From Saururus chinensis (Eukaryota > Streptophyta > Magnoliopsida > Piperales > Saururaceae), in assembly GCA_035235625.1 (NCBI GenBank), contig CP141142.1:34358995-34422994 (forward strand): a stretch of 64,000 bases of DNA, read 5' to 3'. Position numbers and translations under genes: made by a program. The notes below the pieces were generated by a model. The model saw only the letters and a list, made by a program, of their open reading frames with translations. It ran no database searches and was not told where the DNA came from. Shown one piece after another: positions 37,501 through 47,056 of the stretch (positions are counted from its first letter, which is position 1; each line of letters begins with the position of its first letter).

Positions 37501-38911
37501 ATTTTTTATTTTTTACATCTTTTTTAGTGATTATATGTACATAAAGAGAGAAAAATAATAATGTTGCATTTTTTTAGCATATATAACTAAAACTTATTTG
37601 TCATAGTTTTCTTCTTTCATAGTGACTATAATCAAATATTCACGGTGTAGTTGTAATACTTGTTGAAGTATATTAATTAATATTTAATACTAAAAATATA
37701 TTAGTATATGTGATACTTCATATACTTTATATTTATATATAGATTATTTTTATTTTTTTAATTCGAGCCCAGTTCGAGCCAAAGTTTATGATTCACTTAT
37801 TCAAGTTCGAGCTCGAGCTCGAGCCAAATTTTAGATTTCTAAATCGAGCTGAGCTCGAGCTGAAAGGTTCGAGTTTATTCAAGCTTTGAGCCGAGCTCGA
37901 GCCGAGCGTCAGCAATTTGAGTTCAAGCCGAAATAACCTAATACTCGGCTCAGCTCGACTCATTAATATCCCTAATTATTATATATAATCCTTAATTTAG
38001 TTGAAAAAGGGGACAAGCAAAATTAGTGCAATTGACTCACCCTGACATCCATGTTCAAGATACGGATTTCCATCATAACCCGCCAGGCACCTGCAGCGAT
38101 AGCCAGTCACGCGAGGCGGCTGATAGCACTCGCTCCTCTCGCTGACACAGGCAAAAGACGTCTTGTTCATTTCAGCTGCCTGGCATGTCTCTTCTTGGAT
38201 CACCCAGTCGACCACCACTGGCAGCTGTTTATTCTTGCTCCAGAAATCGGTTCCTATCAAATCCTTCACAGAGAAGCTGAACTTAGTTTGGTCGACCAAG
38301 AAGGCATACTTACACGTTCTTCCAAACCCAGAGCTGGCGACGTTCTTGTTGCTGAAGCTTATGTTGAACTTCTTTATGCCCTCTGGAATGGAAGTCTGGC
38401 AGCAGCCGACACCGTTGCATGACCCGTCCATGCCTGCGAAGCTCTCCCCACAAAAGGACAGGCATCCAGTCATGAACATGGGGCCCCAGACGCCGGTGAG
38501 GAGCGCCTCAGCGTTGCAGCCGATCATGGTGAACATGTTGTGAGTTTGAGAGAAGCTGAATGGCCCATTCCGGTACAGCTGGATATAGCTGGAAGAGTTG
38601 GTGTAGGGTTTCCCCTGGTTGTCGTAACAGTCGTAAGAGATCCACATGTTGAGGCTGAGCTCTCCCTGTAGCGTCAGGTTGAGAACCGCCAGTTGGCCCA
38701 AGAAGAGCTGAGGAGGGGCGCCGTTGGTTTTGTTGCAAGTCAAAGTGTAGTACTCGTTTCTCGCGCAGCCGGATCTCGTGCCGAATGGGTATGGAACCGT
38801 TATGTTGCCGCACTCCGCCTCGCATCCCGGTTTTGCACTTCGGAAAGCAAACGCGGGTGTCAGCCATAGGAGGAGATTCATGAACAGTAGTAGCTGCAAG
38901 GCCATATTCAT
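24364..38911 (-). CDS. Wall-associated receptor kinase-like protein (WAK/WAKL), complete three-exon gene
   Basis: Single-pass plasma-membrane receptor kinase; the family binds cell-wall pectin or oligogalacturonides outside and signals through a Ser/Thr kinase inside, in growth and defence. Exons on the minus strand: 38041-38911 (871 nt), 34893-35057 (165 nt), 24364-25529 (1166 nt). They sum to 2202 nt, 733 residues plus stop, with GT-AG junctions in phase. Order: signal peptide about 1-22, cysteine-rich GUB_WAK-type domain about 28-250, an EGF-like module about 250-290, a Ca-binding EGF module about 291-336, membrane helix about 343-365, kinase about 400-690. This is the usual WAK exon plan and length. 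No stop or missing catalytic residue was seen, so it looks functional. Introns of 2983 and 9363 bp hold many transposons. WAK versus WAK-like cannot be separated by eye. Confidence 0.93.
25567..25620. repeat. TAA/TAAAA microsatellite
   Basis: Ten or so perfect AAT/TAA repeats followed by AAAAT-type units, just upstream (gene sense) of the kinase exon acceptor, about 40 bp from the splice site. Likely length-polymorphic. Confidence 0.9.
26141..26537. mobile_element. Tourist-like MITE (PIF/Harbinger type), TSD TTA
   Basis: 397 bp starting GGCGTCATTTAGATGACA and ending GCCAGCCAAACGATGCC, imperfect inverted repeats. TTA flanks both sides (26138-26140, 26538-26540), the target preference of PIF/Harbinger elements. 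No coding sequence. It sits in the second intron of the WAK-like gene. Confidence 0.75.
27262..27445. mobile_element. MITE, first of a head-to-tail pair
   Basis: About 185 bp. The left part ('ttgataaccctacttg', 'gtccaacaaaaccttacacc') is related to the inverted right half of the 860-1022 MITE, and the right end is 'ggagtagtaatgtcattatt'. Ends are imperfect and no target duplication was settled. Confidence 0.5.
27446..27628. mobile_element. MITE, second of a head-to-tail pair
   Basis: About 180 bp with left end 'gaagttgatattcttactcc' and right end 'ggagtagaaatatcatttt', inverted copies of each other. The middle holds paired 'cgagcctttgattagg' and 'ccaatcaaaggatgg'. Abuts the preceding MITE, with which it shares its end type. 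Confidence 0.6.
28170..29265 (+). mobile_element. Copia-type LTR fragment with primer-binding-site-like motif
   Basis: Contains the typical late-LTR wording 'tcctatggtttttcctaaag' with 'tagataaaaatc' at about 28815-28860, and at about 29253-29266 the sequence TGGTGTTAGAGC, close to the plant initiator-methionine primer binding site TGGTATCAGAGC. No polyprotein follows. Fossil; the 5' end is uncertain. Confidence 0.45.
29811..31875 (+). mobile_element. LTR of a Ty3/gypsy-type family, copy A
   Basis: Starts TGACACCCAAAATTTATGAG, has a TATA-like GATATAAATAC at about 30225, and is collinear from about 30556 to 31875 with copy B at 32836-34190 (shared 'gttaaattgggcatcaac'-type, 'aaaagatgaatgacc' and 'ggcatggttaaactc'-type blocks). 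A third relative lies at 58190-58790 on the minus strand. The 3' end is lost. Age looks considerable, since A and B differ at many positions. Confidence 0.6.
31900..32835 (+). mobile_element. Copia-like LTR fragment between two gypsy-type LTR copies
   Basis: Ends in 'gtgtctcatggtttttccct' followed by 'tttccacataaaa', the same late-LTR wording as at 28815-28860. Contains clustered ATCGATYG-type motifs at 32139-32250 and a short TATA-like 'ctataaaaaggc' near 32370. No coding sequence. Boundaries with the flanking LTR copies are approximate. Confidence 0.45.
32836..34490 (+). mobile_element. LTR of the same gypsy-type family, copy B
   Basis: Collinear with copy A from about 30556, and continues to a terminal-looking 'gttttagggtgtgata' near 34480. 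Its 5' part is missing. A 146-bp Mutator-like MITE is inserted at 33898-34043. No internal retroelement genes lie between copies A and B, so they need not be the two ends of one element. Confidence 0.6.
33898..34043. mobile_element. Mutator-like foldback MITE, 9-bp TSD
   Basis: 146 bp with arms of about 60 bp: the left arm begins GAAAAATGCTTACGTGACG and the right arm ends CTTCACTTTAGCATTACTC, with the inner 'gcatacttcatcttcc' matched by 'ggaagatgaagtagac' and a centre reading 'tgatgagtggactcatca'. AGTTTTTAT stands on both sides (33889-33897 and 34044-34052), the 9-bp target size of Mutator elements. Transcribed as part of the kinase intron, it would form a long hairpin. Confidence 0.8.
34893..35057 (-). 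CDS. WAK-like gene exon 2: calcium-binding EGF-like module
   Basis: Acceptor TTTTGCAG before 35057 and donor CTAG/GTAATC at 34892. The split Asp codon from exon 1 opens INECEEGIHDCERKEWCINT, followed by AGAFNCSCPDGTSGDGKKNG and ending VPTLKIV. Six cysteines and the D-I-N-E-C opening are the Ca-binding EGF signature used by WAKs. The exon leads directly into the membrane helix of exon 3. Confidence 0.93.
   Translation of the reverse strand, partial: TLMNVRRASMTVNERNGASTLQGLSIVHALMGHRVMGKRMERVACVRSLHLKLF
36676..36760. mobile_element. Stowaway-like MITE nested in the hAT-like element
   Basis: 85 bp, CTCCCTACATTCTTAGATTA at the left and TTAATCTAAGACGAATGGAA at the right, inverted copies. TA flanks at 36674-36675 and 36761-36762. 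Confidence 0.75.
37123..37215. mobile_element. Truncated Stowaway-like MITE
   Basis: The left end CTCCTTTTGTCCCAAATTAA is typical and preceded by TA. The right part 'caaatgaagctataag' is only partly inverted, so the outer right end seems lost. Confidence 0.45.
38041..38911 (-). CDS. WAK-like gene exon 1: signal peptide and wall-binding ectodomain
   Basis: Start ATG at 38911 opens a hydrophobic signal MNMALQLLLFMNLLLWLTPAFA. Then comes a GUB_WAK_bind-type domain with KPGCEAECGNITVPYPFGTR, CARNEYYTLTC, NMFTMIGCNAEALLTG and GSCNGVGCCQTSIPEGIKKF, many N-glycosylation sequons, and an EGF-like end (SECYQPPRVTGYRCRCLAGY, DGNPYLEHGC). The donor CAGG/GTGAGT lies at 38040. An upstream in-frame Met was not preferred because this one starts the signal peptide. 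Confidence 0.94.
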
Positions 38912-38970
38912 TTGTACTGATTCTAGCGAAGGAACAAGGACGGATGCGGCAGCTTTTATGCCTCGTGACT

Positions 38971-38980
38971 TATTTATACA
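38971..38980 (-). promoter_or_regulatory. TATA-like box of the WAK-like gene
   Basis: Minus-strand TGTATAAATA about 60 nt upstream of the ATG, a normal distance for a short 5' leader. A G-rich run at 38991-39011 and the tandem array begin directly behind it. Confidence 0.6.
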
Positions 38981-39011
38981 TAGACGGAGAGGGGGCGGGG
39001 GGGGGGGGGGT

Positions 39012-40604
39012 TATCTGTGCACAAATCAAAGATGAAGATGAGAGATGGAATTTGAGTTTGTTGGGGGGCGGGGGGGTTAAACTATGAACCCACGGTCCAA
39101 ACTGTGCTTTGGAAAATAGGTGAAGAGTGAATTTTGTTTTTACCTTGATGGTTTAAACTATAAACCCACGGTCCAAATTGTGCTTTGGCTTGAATTTTCA
39201 AGAGATGAATCTGTGCACAAATCAAAGATGAAGATGAGAGATGGAATTTGAGTTTGTCTTGTAGTGAAAAAATCTAAAGACAAGGGGGGGGATTTATCAT
39301 TTTTATTCTATTCCCAATGAATTTTATAAAAATAGGTGAAGGGTGAATTTTGTCTTTACCTTGATGGTTTAAACTATGAACCCACGGTCTAAATTGTGCT
39401 TTGGCTTGAATTTTCAAGAGATGAATTTATGCACAAATCAAAGATGAAGATGAGAGATGGAATTTGAGTTTGTCTTGTAGTGAAAAAATCTAAAGACAAG
39501 GGGGGGGGATTTATCATTTTTATTCTATTCCCAATGAATTTTATAAAAATAGGTGAAGGGTGAATTTTGTCTTTACCTTGATGGTTTAAATTATGAACCC
39601 ACGGTCCAAACTGTGCTTTGGCTTGAACTTTCAAGAGATGAACCTATGCACAAATCAAAGATGAAGATGAGAGATGGAATTTGAGTTTGTCTTGTAGTGA
39701 AAAAATCTAGAGACAAGGGGGGGGATTTATCATTTTTATTCTATTCCCAATGAATTTTATAAAAATAGGTGAAGGGTGAATTTTATCTTTACTTTGATGG
39801 TTTAAACTATGAACCCACGGTCCAAACAGTGCTTTGACTTGAACTTTCAAGAGATGAACCTATGCACAAATCAAAGATGAAGATAAGAGATGGAATTTGA
39901 ATTTGTCTTATAGTGAAAAAATCTAAAGACAAGGGGGGAGGGGAATTTATCATTTTTATTCTATTCCCAATGAATTTTATAAAAATAGGTGAAGGGTGAA
40001 TTTTGTCTTTACCTTGATGGTTTAAACTATGAACCCACGGTCCAAACTGTGCTTTGGCTTGAATTTTCAAGAGATGAACCTATGCACAAATCAAAGATGA
40101 AGATGAGAGATGAAATTTGAGTTTGTCTTGTAGTGAAAAAATCTAAAGACAGTGGGGGGGGATTTATCATTTTTATTCTATTCCCAATGAATTTTATAAA
40201 AATAGGTGAAGGGTGAATTTTGTCTTTACCTTAATGGTTTAAACTATGAACCTACGGTCCAAACTGTGCTTTGGCTTGAACTTTCAAGAGATGAACCTAT
40301 GCACAAATCAAAGATGAAGATGAGAGATGGAATTTGAGTTTGTCTTGTAGTGAAAAAATCTAAAGACAAGGGGGGGGGGAAATTTATCATTTTTATTCTA
40401 TTCCCAATGAATTTTATAAAAATAGGTGAAGGGTGAATTTTGTCTTTACTTTGATGGTTTAAACTATGAACCCACGGTCCAAACTGTGCTTTGACTTGAA
40501 CTTTCAAGAGATGAACCTATGCACAAATCAAAGATGAAGATAAGAGATGGAGTTTGAATTTGTCTTGTAGTGAAAAAATCTAAAATATAATGGTTAAAAA
40601 AGAT
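39012..40604. repeat. Tandem array of a ~217-bp unit, about seven copies
   Basis: The landmark 'acccacggtccaaa' recurs at about 39090, 39167, 39379, 39597, 39814, 40031, 40251 and 40470: spacing 212-220 bp after a shortened first unit. Each unit has 'tgcacaaatcaaagatgaag', 'tcttgtagtgaaaaaatcta', a 6-9 bp G run and 'ttctattcccaatgaatttt'. The units are nearly identical, so the array is recent or homogenised. Frames of 81-87 codons within it are only the repeat read through and have no family resemblance. The array starts 30 bp behind the WAK-like TATA box. Confidence 0.92.
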
Positions 40605-40725
40605 GTACTTCCTTTTGAGTCTTTTGACTAATAGAAAATAGATGGCCTCAAACTTTGCATTCACTTGAAGAGAAAAACATGTGCACAAATCAAAGATGAG
40701 ATATGAACTTTCAAAATTTCTCATT

Positions 40726-40951
40726 CTCTCATCTTCATCTCTTGAAAGTTCAAATTCAAAGATAAGATATGAACTTTCAAATTCAAAGATGAGATTTTTT
40801 CACTACAAGACAAATTCAAATTCCATCTCTCATCTTCATCTTTGATTTGTGCATAGGTTCATCTCTTGAAAGTTCAAGCCAAAGCACAGTTTGGATCGTG
40901 GGTTCATAGTTTAAACCATCAAGGTAAAGATAAAATTCACCCTTCACCTAT
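40726..40951. repeat. Inverted partial unit of the 217-bp repeat
   Basis: Reverse-complement copy containing 'ttttttcactacaagacaaa', 'catctttgatttgtgcatag' and 'gttcatagtttaaaccatca'. With the direct array it can form a large foldback. A short direct piece ('ttctattcccaatgaatttt') follows at 41017-41036. Confidence 0.85.
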
Positions 40952-41363
40952 TTTATTCTATGCAAAAGGACAAAGGTAAGTCTAATCAAATTTAAACAAA
41001 AATTTATCATTTTTATTCTATTCCCAATGAATTTTATAATTTTCTTCTAGGTTGTGTCATGAAGAAATAACAACTTCTATTTATAATTGACACACATACA
41101 CGTGTCTTTGCAAATCTACTAACTCTATTGACAATCGGCATAGGTAATTTTTTAATTCCCTTCTCATGTTTAAACTCGTAATTACAATGATAATTGATTA
41201 AATTTGCAAATGCATTGGGTTGCACTTTTTACAAATTAAATTTTCTTTTTTTCTATTTGTTTAATGTAATAGTGTCATCATAATGCTATATTATATATTT
41301 TTGAATCAAACTATTAGATGTGTATGCAATGAACAATTGATATAATTTTTTTATTTGTAGAAT

Positions 41364-44300
41364 ATGAAAAAATCAACTACAATTGATCAATTTTTCAAAA
41401 GAAAGAATAAAAGTTCTTTTGATGTCAACACTTGCAATGCATCATTGCAAGTTTCTGATATCCCAGATTCTAGTAGTCCTCGCACAAAATCTCAAAAAAT
41501 TGAAATTAAAGAAATTGATATTAGTTCATTGGAGTGGGATCCTGGATTGCGTCAACAAATTTAGGATTATAATGTTAATCAGCGTGATGAAATTCGACGA
41601 GCATATATTCAGTTGGCCCTTACCAACTTATATTTTCTAAGTATCCGAAGTCTGGATCAACTACTCATCTTCGTAGTTTTCAATCTTCATGGTTAAAGAT
41701 ATTTCCTTCATGGTTGGAATATTCACCAATAAAAGATACAATGTTTTGTTTACCATGTTTTCTCTTTAATAAGCCATCTGGACCTTGTTTTTATGGGCAA
41801 CAAGCATTCACTATTGATGGATTTCGAAATTGGAAAAAAGTTAGGAATGGAAATGATTGTGCTTTTTTGAATCATATAGGGAAAGATATTAACTCTTTTC
41901 ATAACATTGCTAAGAGATCATGAGAAGATTTGTTGAATCAAGATCAAAATATTCAAAAGGTGTTAGATAATTTCACTTCTGAGCAAATTGCAAATAACCG
42001 ACTAAGATTAAGGGCCTCAATTGATTCAGTCCAGTGGCTTGCATTTCAAGGTTGTGCCTTTCGAGGTCACGATGAAAATCTAGATTCAATTAATCGTGAA
42101 AATTTTCTTCAAATGTTGAAGCTTTTAAGTGAATATAATGACAAGGTTGCTAAAGTGTTAAGCAATGCCCCAAGAAATCCTCATACACATCACCGATGAT
42201 TCAAAAAGAAATTTTACATATTCTTTCAACCAAAGTGAGAAAGATAATTCATGATGAAGTGGGTGATGCAAAATTTTGCATAATTGTTGATGAAGCTCGT
42301 GATGTGTAACGACCCATTTTCCGGTTATACTTAACCCGAGGGGTTAAGGGTAATTTGGTAATTTGAGATCTATGTTAGGGGGTTTCATTAGGTAAAATCC
42401 TTGTATCCGGGTAGAGCTTGGAGTAATGAGTGTAATAAATCGAAGAATGCGCGAAACGGAGGTCAGGAGCGAAAGCTACGGCCCCGGGAAGGATGCCATA
42501 TGGGCGGGACCTACATAAAAAGTGCTGGATAACCTACCCATGTGTGGTCTTATTTCGAAGGGCTCGTCAACACGAGTCCATCGGTAACAAGAACGTGCAA
42601 TTCCAACGTCAAGGTTGGAAGTTATCGCATTTTGAGGTCAGAATATTATTTGAATAAAATAATATCATTCTGGATAGGATCGACGACGCAGTGGATAAGA
42701 CTGACGATAAAGCGGATAGGATCGATAACGCAATATATAAGATTGCTAACGAAGCGGATAAGATTGATGATGCAAGCGGATTAGGTTGCTGACAAAGAAG
42801 ATAGAATTGACATGTATTAGCTTCACGTCTATCCAATTTTTCTATAAATATCGTCTAGAGCGTTTAGTTTGGGGGGGATCCTCTCCCAGTTTTCTGTGTT
42901 TTCTCCCATATTCAGAAATTTATGTTCTTCGTTTCTCACTCATTTTAAGTCCGATTCGAGTCATTCTTGAGGCGTTCCTAGCTAATTCGAGGGTGATCTA
43001 CGCAATGACATGGTTCATCCCTCAAGTTGGCATCGCTAGAAGAGGAAACGGCCTTGGGCAAGAGGAGGCTCTATCTGCCACCCTCTTGCCCCGAAGAGAG
43101 AGCAGCAGCCCGGAGAGAAAGGGGGACTTCATCCTCTGTCACGGGCTGCATCATGGGTCATCACCCAAAGTAGGGAAGGATCCGCCCTTCACTGAAGGGC
43201 CACACAATGTGAGAAACGTCCCGGGGAAAGGGACGTTCTGTCCGTCACTTGCGGGCGCAGAAAATGAGAAGTCTCTGAGAAAAGGGACAGTTAGTCAGTT
43301 GTCTTTTGGCGCAAGGCAAGGAATGCGCGGAGGTTAGAGGAGGCTCCATTCGCTGTCTCCAGATCCGAAGGGGAGGACGCCCAGAAACGAGTACCCCGAA
43401 TACCGCTACCTTGCGAGACATTAGGGGAGTAAGCGTTTCTGACCTCCTATTTTAATTATAGAATGCATGTGCTAGATAGGGTATACGCTATGCCTCGATA
43501 TGCTATGCTTATATGCCATGATGCGTGCCGTCTCATTCTGGGTTAGAGAGAGACGTGTTGTGTGTGTGTTCGGTCTCGGCTAAGTGATAGAGCAAGACAT
43601 GTGATGCATGTGGTCTCGGCTCAGTGAAGGAGCGAGACATGTGAATGTGATGGATTTGCTCTGGGATAGAGTGAGGCATGTTGTGGTGGTCGTGTGGTGC
43701 TCGTCTATATGATAGAGCGAGATATGTGTTGCCGGTGTTTTATGGGTTTTCGTATAACCCCGATTAAATATTCAAGTATATGTATGTGTTTTCGTATGGT
43801 TTGATGTATGTAGTAGCCAGTAGGCAGAACTACTTACGGATCCGGTCGTATCAAAGTAACATCACGGATGTTATCCGATACGTTCATAGGCAACCAATGA
43901 CAAGGCAACGTTGGCCTGATCCGAATTAGTTATATAATTCGGTTTGTTCTGGCCTATGCGTAACAGAGCACTAAAGTTCTGAAGCACGTAGAGGAACAAG
44001 AAGACTCTCACACTCAATGTTCGCTGCTCCAGATTCTGGGTTTGGTTTTTATCATTTTCGGACCCCCGGCCCGGGTCGGTTTTCTGGTCAGGGCGTTACA
44101 TGATGAGTCAAAGAAAGAGCAAGTGTCTATAGTCTTGAGATTTGTCGACAAAGAGGGCTTTGTTCAAGAGCGATTTTTTGGGCTTGCTCATGTCTCTAAC
44201 ACTGTAGCATTGACCCTAAAAATGAGATATATTCATTATTGTCTTATCATAATCTAGATATTCAGAATATTCGATGGACAAGGGTATGATGGTGCAAGTA

Positions 44301-45759
44301 ATATGCGAGGTGAGTGGAATGGATTGCAAGCTTTGGTTTTGAATGATTGTCCTTATGCTTACTATGTTCATTGTTTTGCCCATCACTTACAATTGGCATT
44401 AGTTGTAGCATCAAAAGATGTTATCCCTATTCATCAATTTTTTACTAAATTGACTTTGATTGTCAATATTGTTGGTACTTCTTGCAAACGTAGTGATGAA
44501 TTAAAAGTTGCTCAAGCTGCTCAAATTGCACATATGATTGCTATTGATGAATTGGAGACTGGAAAGAGTCTTAATCAGATTGACACTTTACAAAGGGCTA
44601 GAGATACACATTGGAGTTCCCACTTGAGGTCAGTTTCTAGCTTGATAAAAATGTTTAGTCCAACATGTGAAGTTTTACTTAAGATCATTGACGAAGGGAC
44701 TTCTTCTTCCCAACGAGGAGATGCAGATTCCGCTTATGAGACTATGACTTCATTCGAATTTGTGTTCATTTTGCATCTCATGAAAGAATTGCTAGAGATT
44801 ACTGATTCACTTTGTCAAGCTTTGCAATGTCAATCTCAAGACATTTTTAATGCCATAAATCTAGTGTCATCTACAAAGGCACTTATGCAAAAGTTCATAG
44901 ATAAAAAATGGGATGGGTTACTTGCCAATGTTAAATCATTTTGTGTGGCATGCAATATAGATGTCCTGGAAATGAATGCTCATTATATTGGGAGACAAGT
45001 TTGAGCACGTCATCAACAAGATGACATTACAGTTGAGCACCATTACCAAGTTGATTCTTTTTATGCTGCAATAGATTCACAACTACAAGAACTAAATGGT
45101 CGCTTTAATGAGCATTCAATGGAGTTGCTTAGCCTTAGCTCAGCTTTAGATCCTCAAGATGTATCTAGAACTTCTAGAATTGATGACATTTGTCAATTAG
45201 TGGACAAGTTCTATCTGCGAGACTTCATACATCATGAGAAAGAACAATTAAGAATGCAACTTCTCGATTATGAGCATAATGTAGTTCAACATGCAGAGTA
45301 TAAAAAAATGTCAACTATTTCTGAATTGTGCCAATGGTTGGTGAGAACTAGAAGATTAACAATCTATCACCTTGTTTATCGAGTAATAGAACTTGTGCTT
45401 ACTCTTCCAGTTTCTACTGCAACTATAGAACAATCATTTTCAGCCATGCATATTATCAAAAAAGGCTTCGAAACAAAATGGAGGATGATTTTTTGACAGA
45501 CTCTTTGCTTGTATACATTGAAAGGGAGATTGCTGAAAAAATTACTATAGAGTCAATTATTGAAGACCTTAAAGATTTGAAGGATCGTCGAGTCCCATTT
45601 TGATAGATGATGATTCAATTCTTGTGTAACTTATTTTATCTATAAATTTTTAAGACTGAATAATATTATTTTTTATATAATAATTTTATTTTTATTTTTA
45701 TTTATATGTATATTTTTATTTCTTGCCCCCTCGGACATAAAATCCTGGTTCCGCCTCTG
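41364..45759 (+). mobile_element. ZMYM1-like hAT transposon, degraded, interrupted by a solo LTR
   Basis: Transposase pieces match the plant TTF-type zinc finger / DUF4371 / hAT-dimerisation family. 41364-41560: MKKSTTIDQFFKRKNKSS. 41714-41923: TMFCLPCFLFNK and AFTIDGFRNWKK, the TTF finger. 41930-42199: DUF4371 start. 44303-45004: YDGASNMRGEWNGLQALV, and CFAHHLQLALVVASKD. 45119-45480: LPVSTATIEQSFSAMHIIKK, the hAT C-terminal dimerisation motif. Stops or frame changes separate these pieces. The right terminus reads 'aatcctggttccgcctctg', the usual end of this family, at 45759. A matching left terminus is not found; the left side merges with the 217-bp repeat region. Inactive. Confidence 0.85.
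42305..44100 (+). mobile_element. Solo LTR (1.80 kb) inside the hAT transposon, TSD TGATG
   Basis: Starts TGTAACGACCCATTTTCCGG and ends GGTCAGGGCGTTACA, with TGATG at 42300-42304 and 44101-44105. It splits the transposase reading region. Sequence and layout resemble the solo LTR at 21246-23337: the 'gaggtcaggagcgaaagcta' opening block, the ladder of 'ggagaaagg.gact' lines at 42960-43420, and repeated 'tgatagagcaagacatg' lines at 43540-43740. A 183-codon frame at 42786-43337 falls wholly within it and is not a gene. Confidence 0.88.
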
Positions 45760-46966
45760 ACAGTAGAAGATATAAACGTGAGAACACTCGTCTAGAGGCA
45801 CATATTGGGACCTGACATTGTGTCAGGAACAGGCCCTATAAACTAGGAAAGGATAATTTCATTTCCATATGAAATGTGGGCCCCTTTCATCTGCACATTT
45901 GGGATTCTTAACTGTGTAGAATTTATTTAAAGACAATACACAAAATATGAGGGGCTTTTAGCCTAAGTATTGAATTATCCTTCATAAACAGGCACAATAT
46001 CAGAATGATGAATTATTCAATGGTATGAAAAATTATTCGGCCTCTACTGAACTTGAATTTGAACCTGAACGATATAGAAATTCACGAAATATTAAAAACA
46101 TTTCGATATTTGAGAAGGAATTGAAAGCTTAACAATGAAAGAGAAGTCATTTCCATATGCTCAAGGGAAGCGAGTTGATGTTATTTTTATTGGTTCTTAC
46201 TTTGTCATCCCCTGCAGACATGATCATCGGCCATTACAAGTTTAGTTAAGTTGCAACCCATGCAAGTTGCATAGCATGGACTTTGTTTTTGATTTGGTAA
46301 AGGATTGTATGGACTTTAGACAAAGTACGACTTTGAAGGACAATAAGGAACTTAAAGAGGGAAGTTTTTTTAATGTTTCTACTTTAACAATAAGCAAGCA
46401 TGAAGAATGTATAGGAACTTTTCATCCATAAGATTGATGGTGTATATATTAACATTAGTGGTATTGATAGTAACGCATGTTATTATATGTACCATAAATA
46501 TTAAATATCAATGACTCTTATGCATTCTCCCGTGCATTCTTTGTACAAGCTCATTGTGAGGAACATAAAATTGGAAGACACAAATGGCAAAAGAGCACTA
46601 AACCCTTCCTCTCATTTCTGTAGTTGATGGGACGTATTAATTTATCATTGGTTTGCTAACCCATCTGAGCATATTTGGAGTTGAAAAATACAATTGCAGT
46701 ACACGTTTGGGATTTGTGGGATTGTCGTCGCATAGGTTATCAATCATCATGAGGATAGACCAACGTGGGTTAAGCATTTTTCAGAAACCCGTATAAATTT
46801 AGGATTGTGTGTATCAGGTATTGTAGACCGTCCGATTTTTATCAAATAGTGTACATTATTTATCGAGTAAGTAGGTTTGAACCGCCTGTCGCTTTTCTAT
46901 TAATATGTGCCATCGAATTTCAATTTAATAACTATAAATTTAGGCTTATAAAAACTTTTTTCTTTA
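45760..46966. other. Intergenic, no gene seen
   Basis: Right flank of the hAT element. AT-rich, with no recognisable protein, RNA gene or element ends. Confidence 0.4.
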
Positions 46967-46968
46967 TA

Positions 46969-47056
46969 TTCTCTTCGTTTCACATTAATAGCTTTATTTA
47001 ATTTTAATTTAATATATTTTAAAAATTAAATAAAGCTATTTGTGAGACGATGAGAA
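46969..47056. mobile_element. Stowaway-like MITE
   Basis: 88-bp foldback: TTCTCTTCGTTTCACATTAA and 'tagctttatttaatttt' pair with 'aaaattaaataaagctatt' and 'gacgatgagaa'. TA flanks on both sides. Almost perfect hairpin. Confidence 0.75.

Larger units (their letters stand above)
36411..37974. mobile_element. Non-autonomous hAT-like element with GAGCTCGAGC-rich subterminal arrays
   Basis: 1564 bp from TAGGGCTGTAAATGAGCC to GACTCATTAATATCCCTA. Both ends carry dense short repeats of CGAGCTCGAGC / GGCTCGGCTCG types, arranged as inverted subterminal arrays (36425-36590 and 37768-37960). Flanking octamers GTTATTGT (36403-36410) and ATTATTAT (37975-37982) match at 6 of 8 positions, consistent with an old 8-bp hAT duplication. 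It lies in the first intron of the WAK-like gene, about 65 bp from the exon 1 donor, and hosts a nested Stowaway MITE. Confidence 0.75.

Noticed and set aside
38051-38867. Several 119-126-codon frames overlapping WAK-like exon 1
   Set aside because: Other-frame shadows of a real exon that carries a signal peptide and wall-binding domain.
39389-40724. Four similar 81-87-codon minus frames
   Set aside because: The tandem repeat unit read through; frames are set by repeat period, not by selection, and match no family.
42786-43337. 183-codon plus frame
   Set aside because: Entirely inside the solo LTR at 42305-44100.
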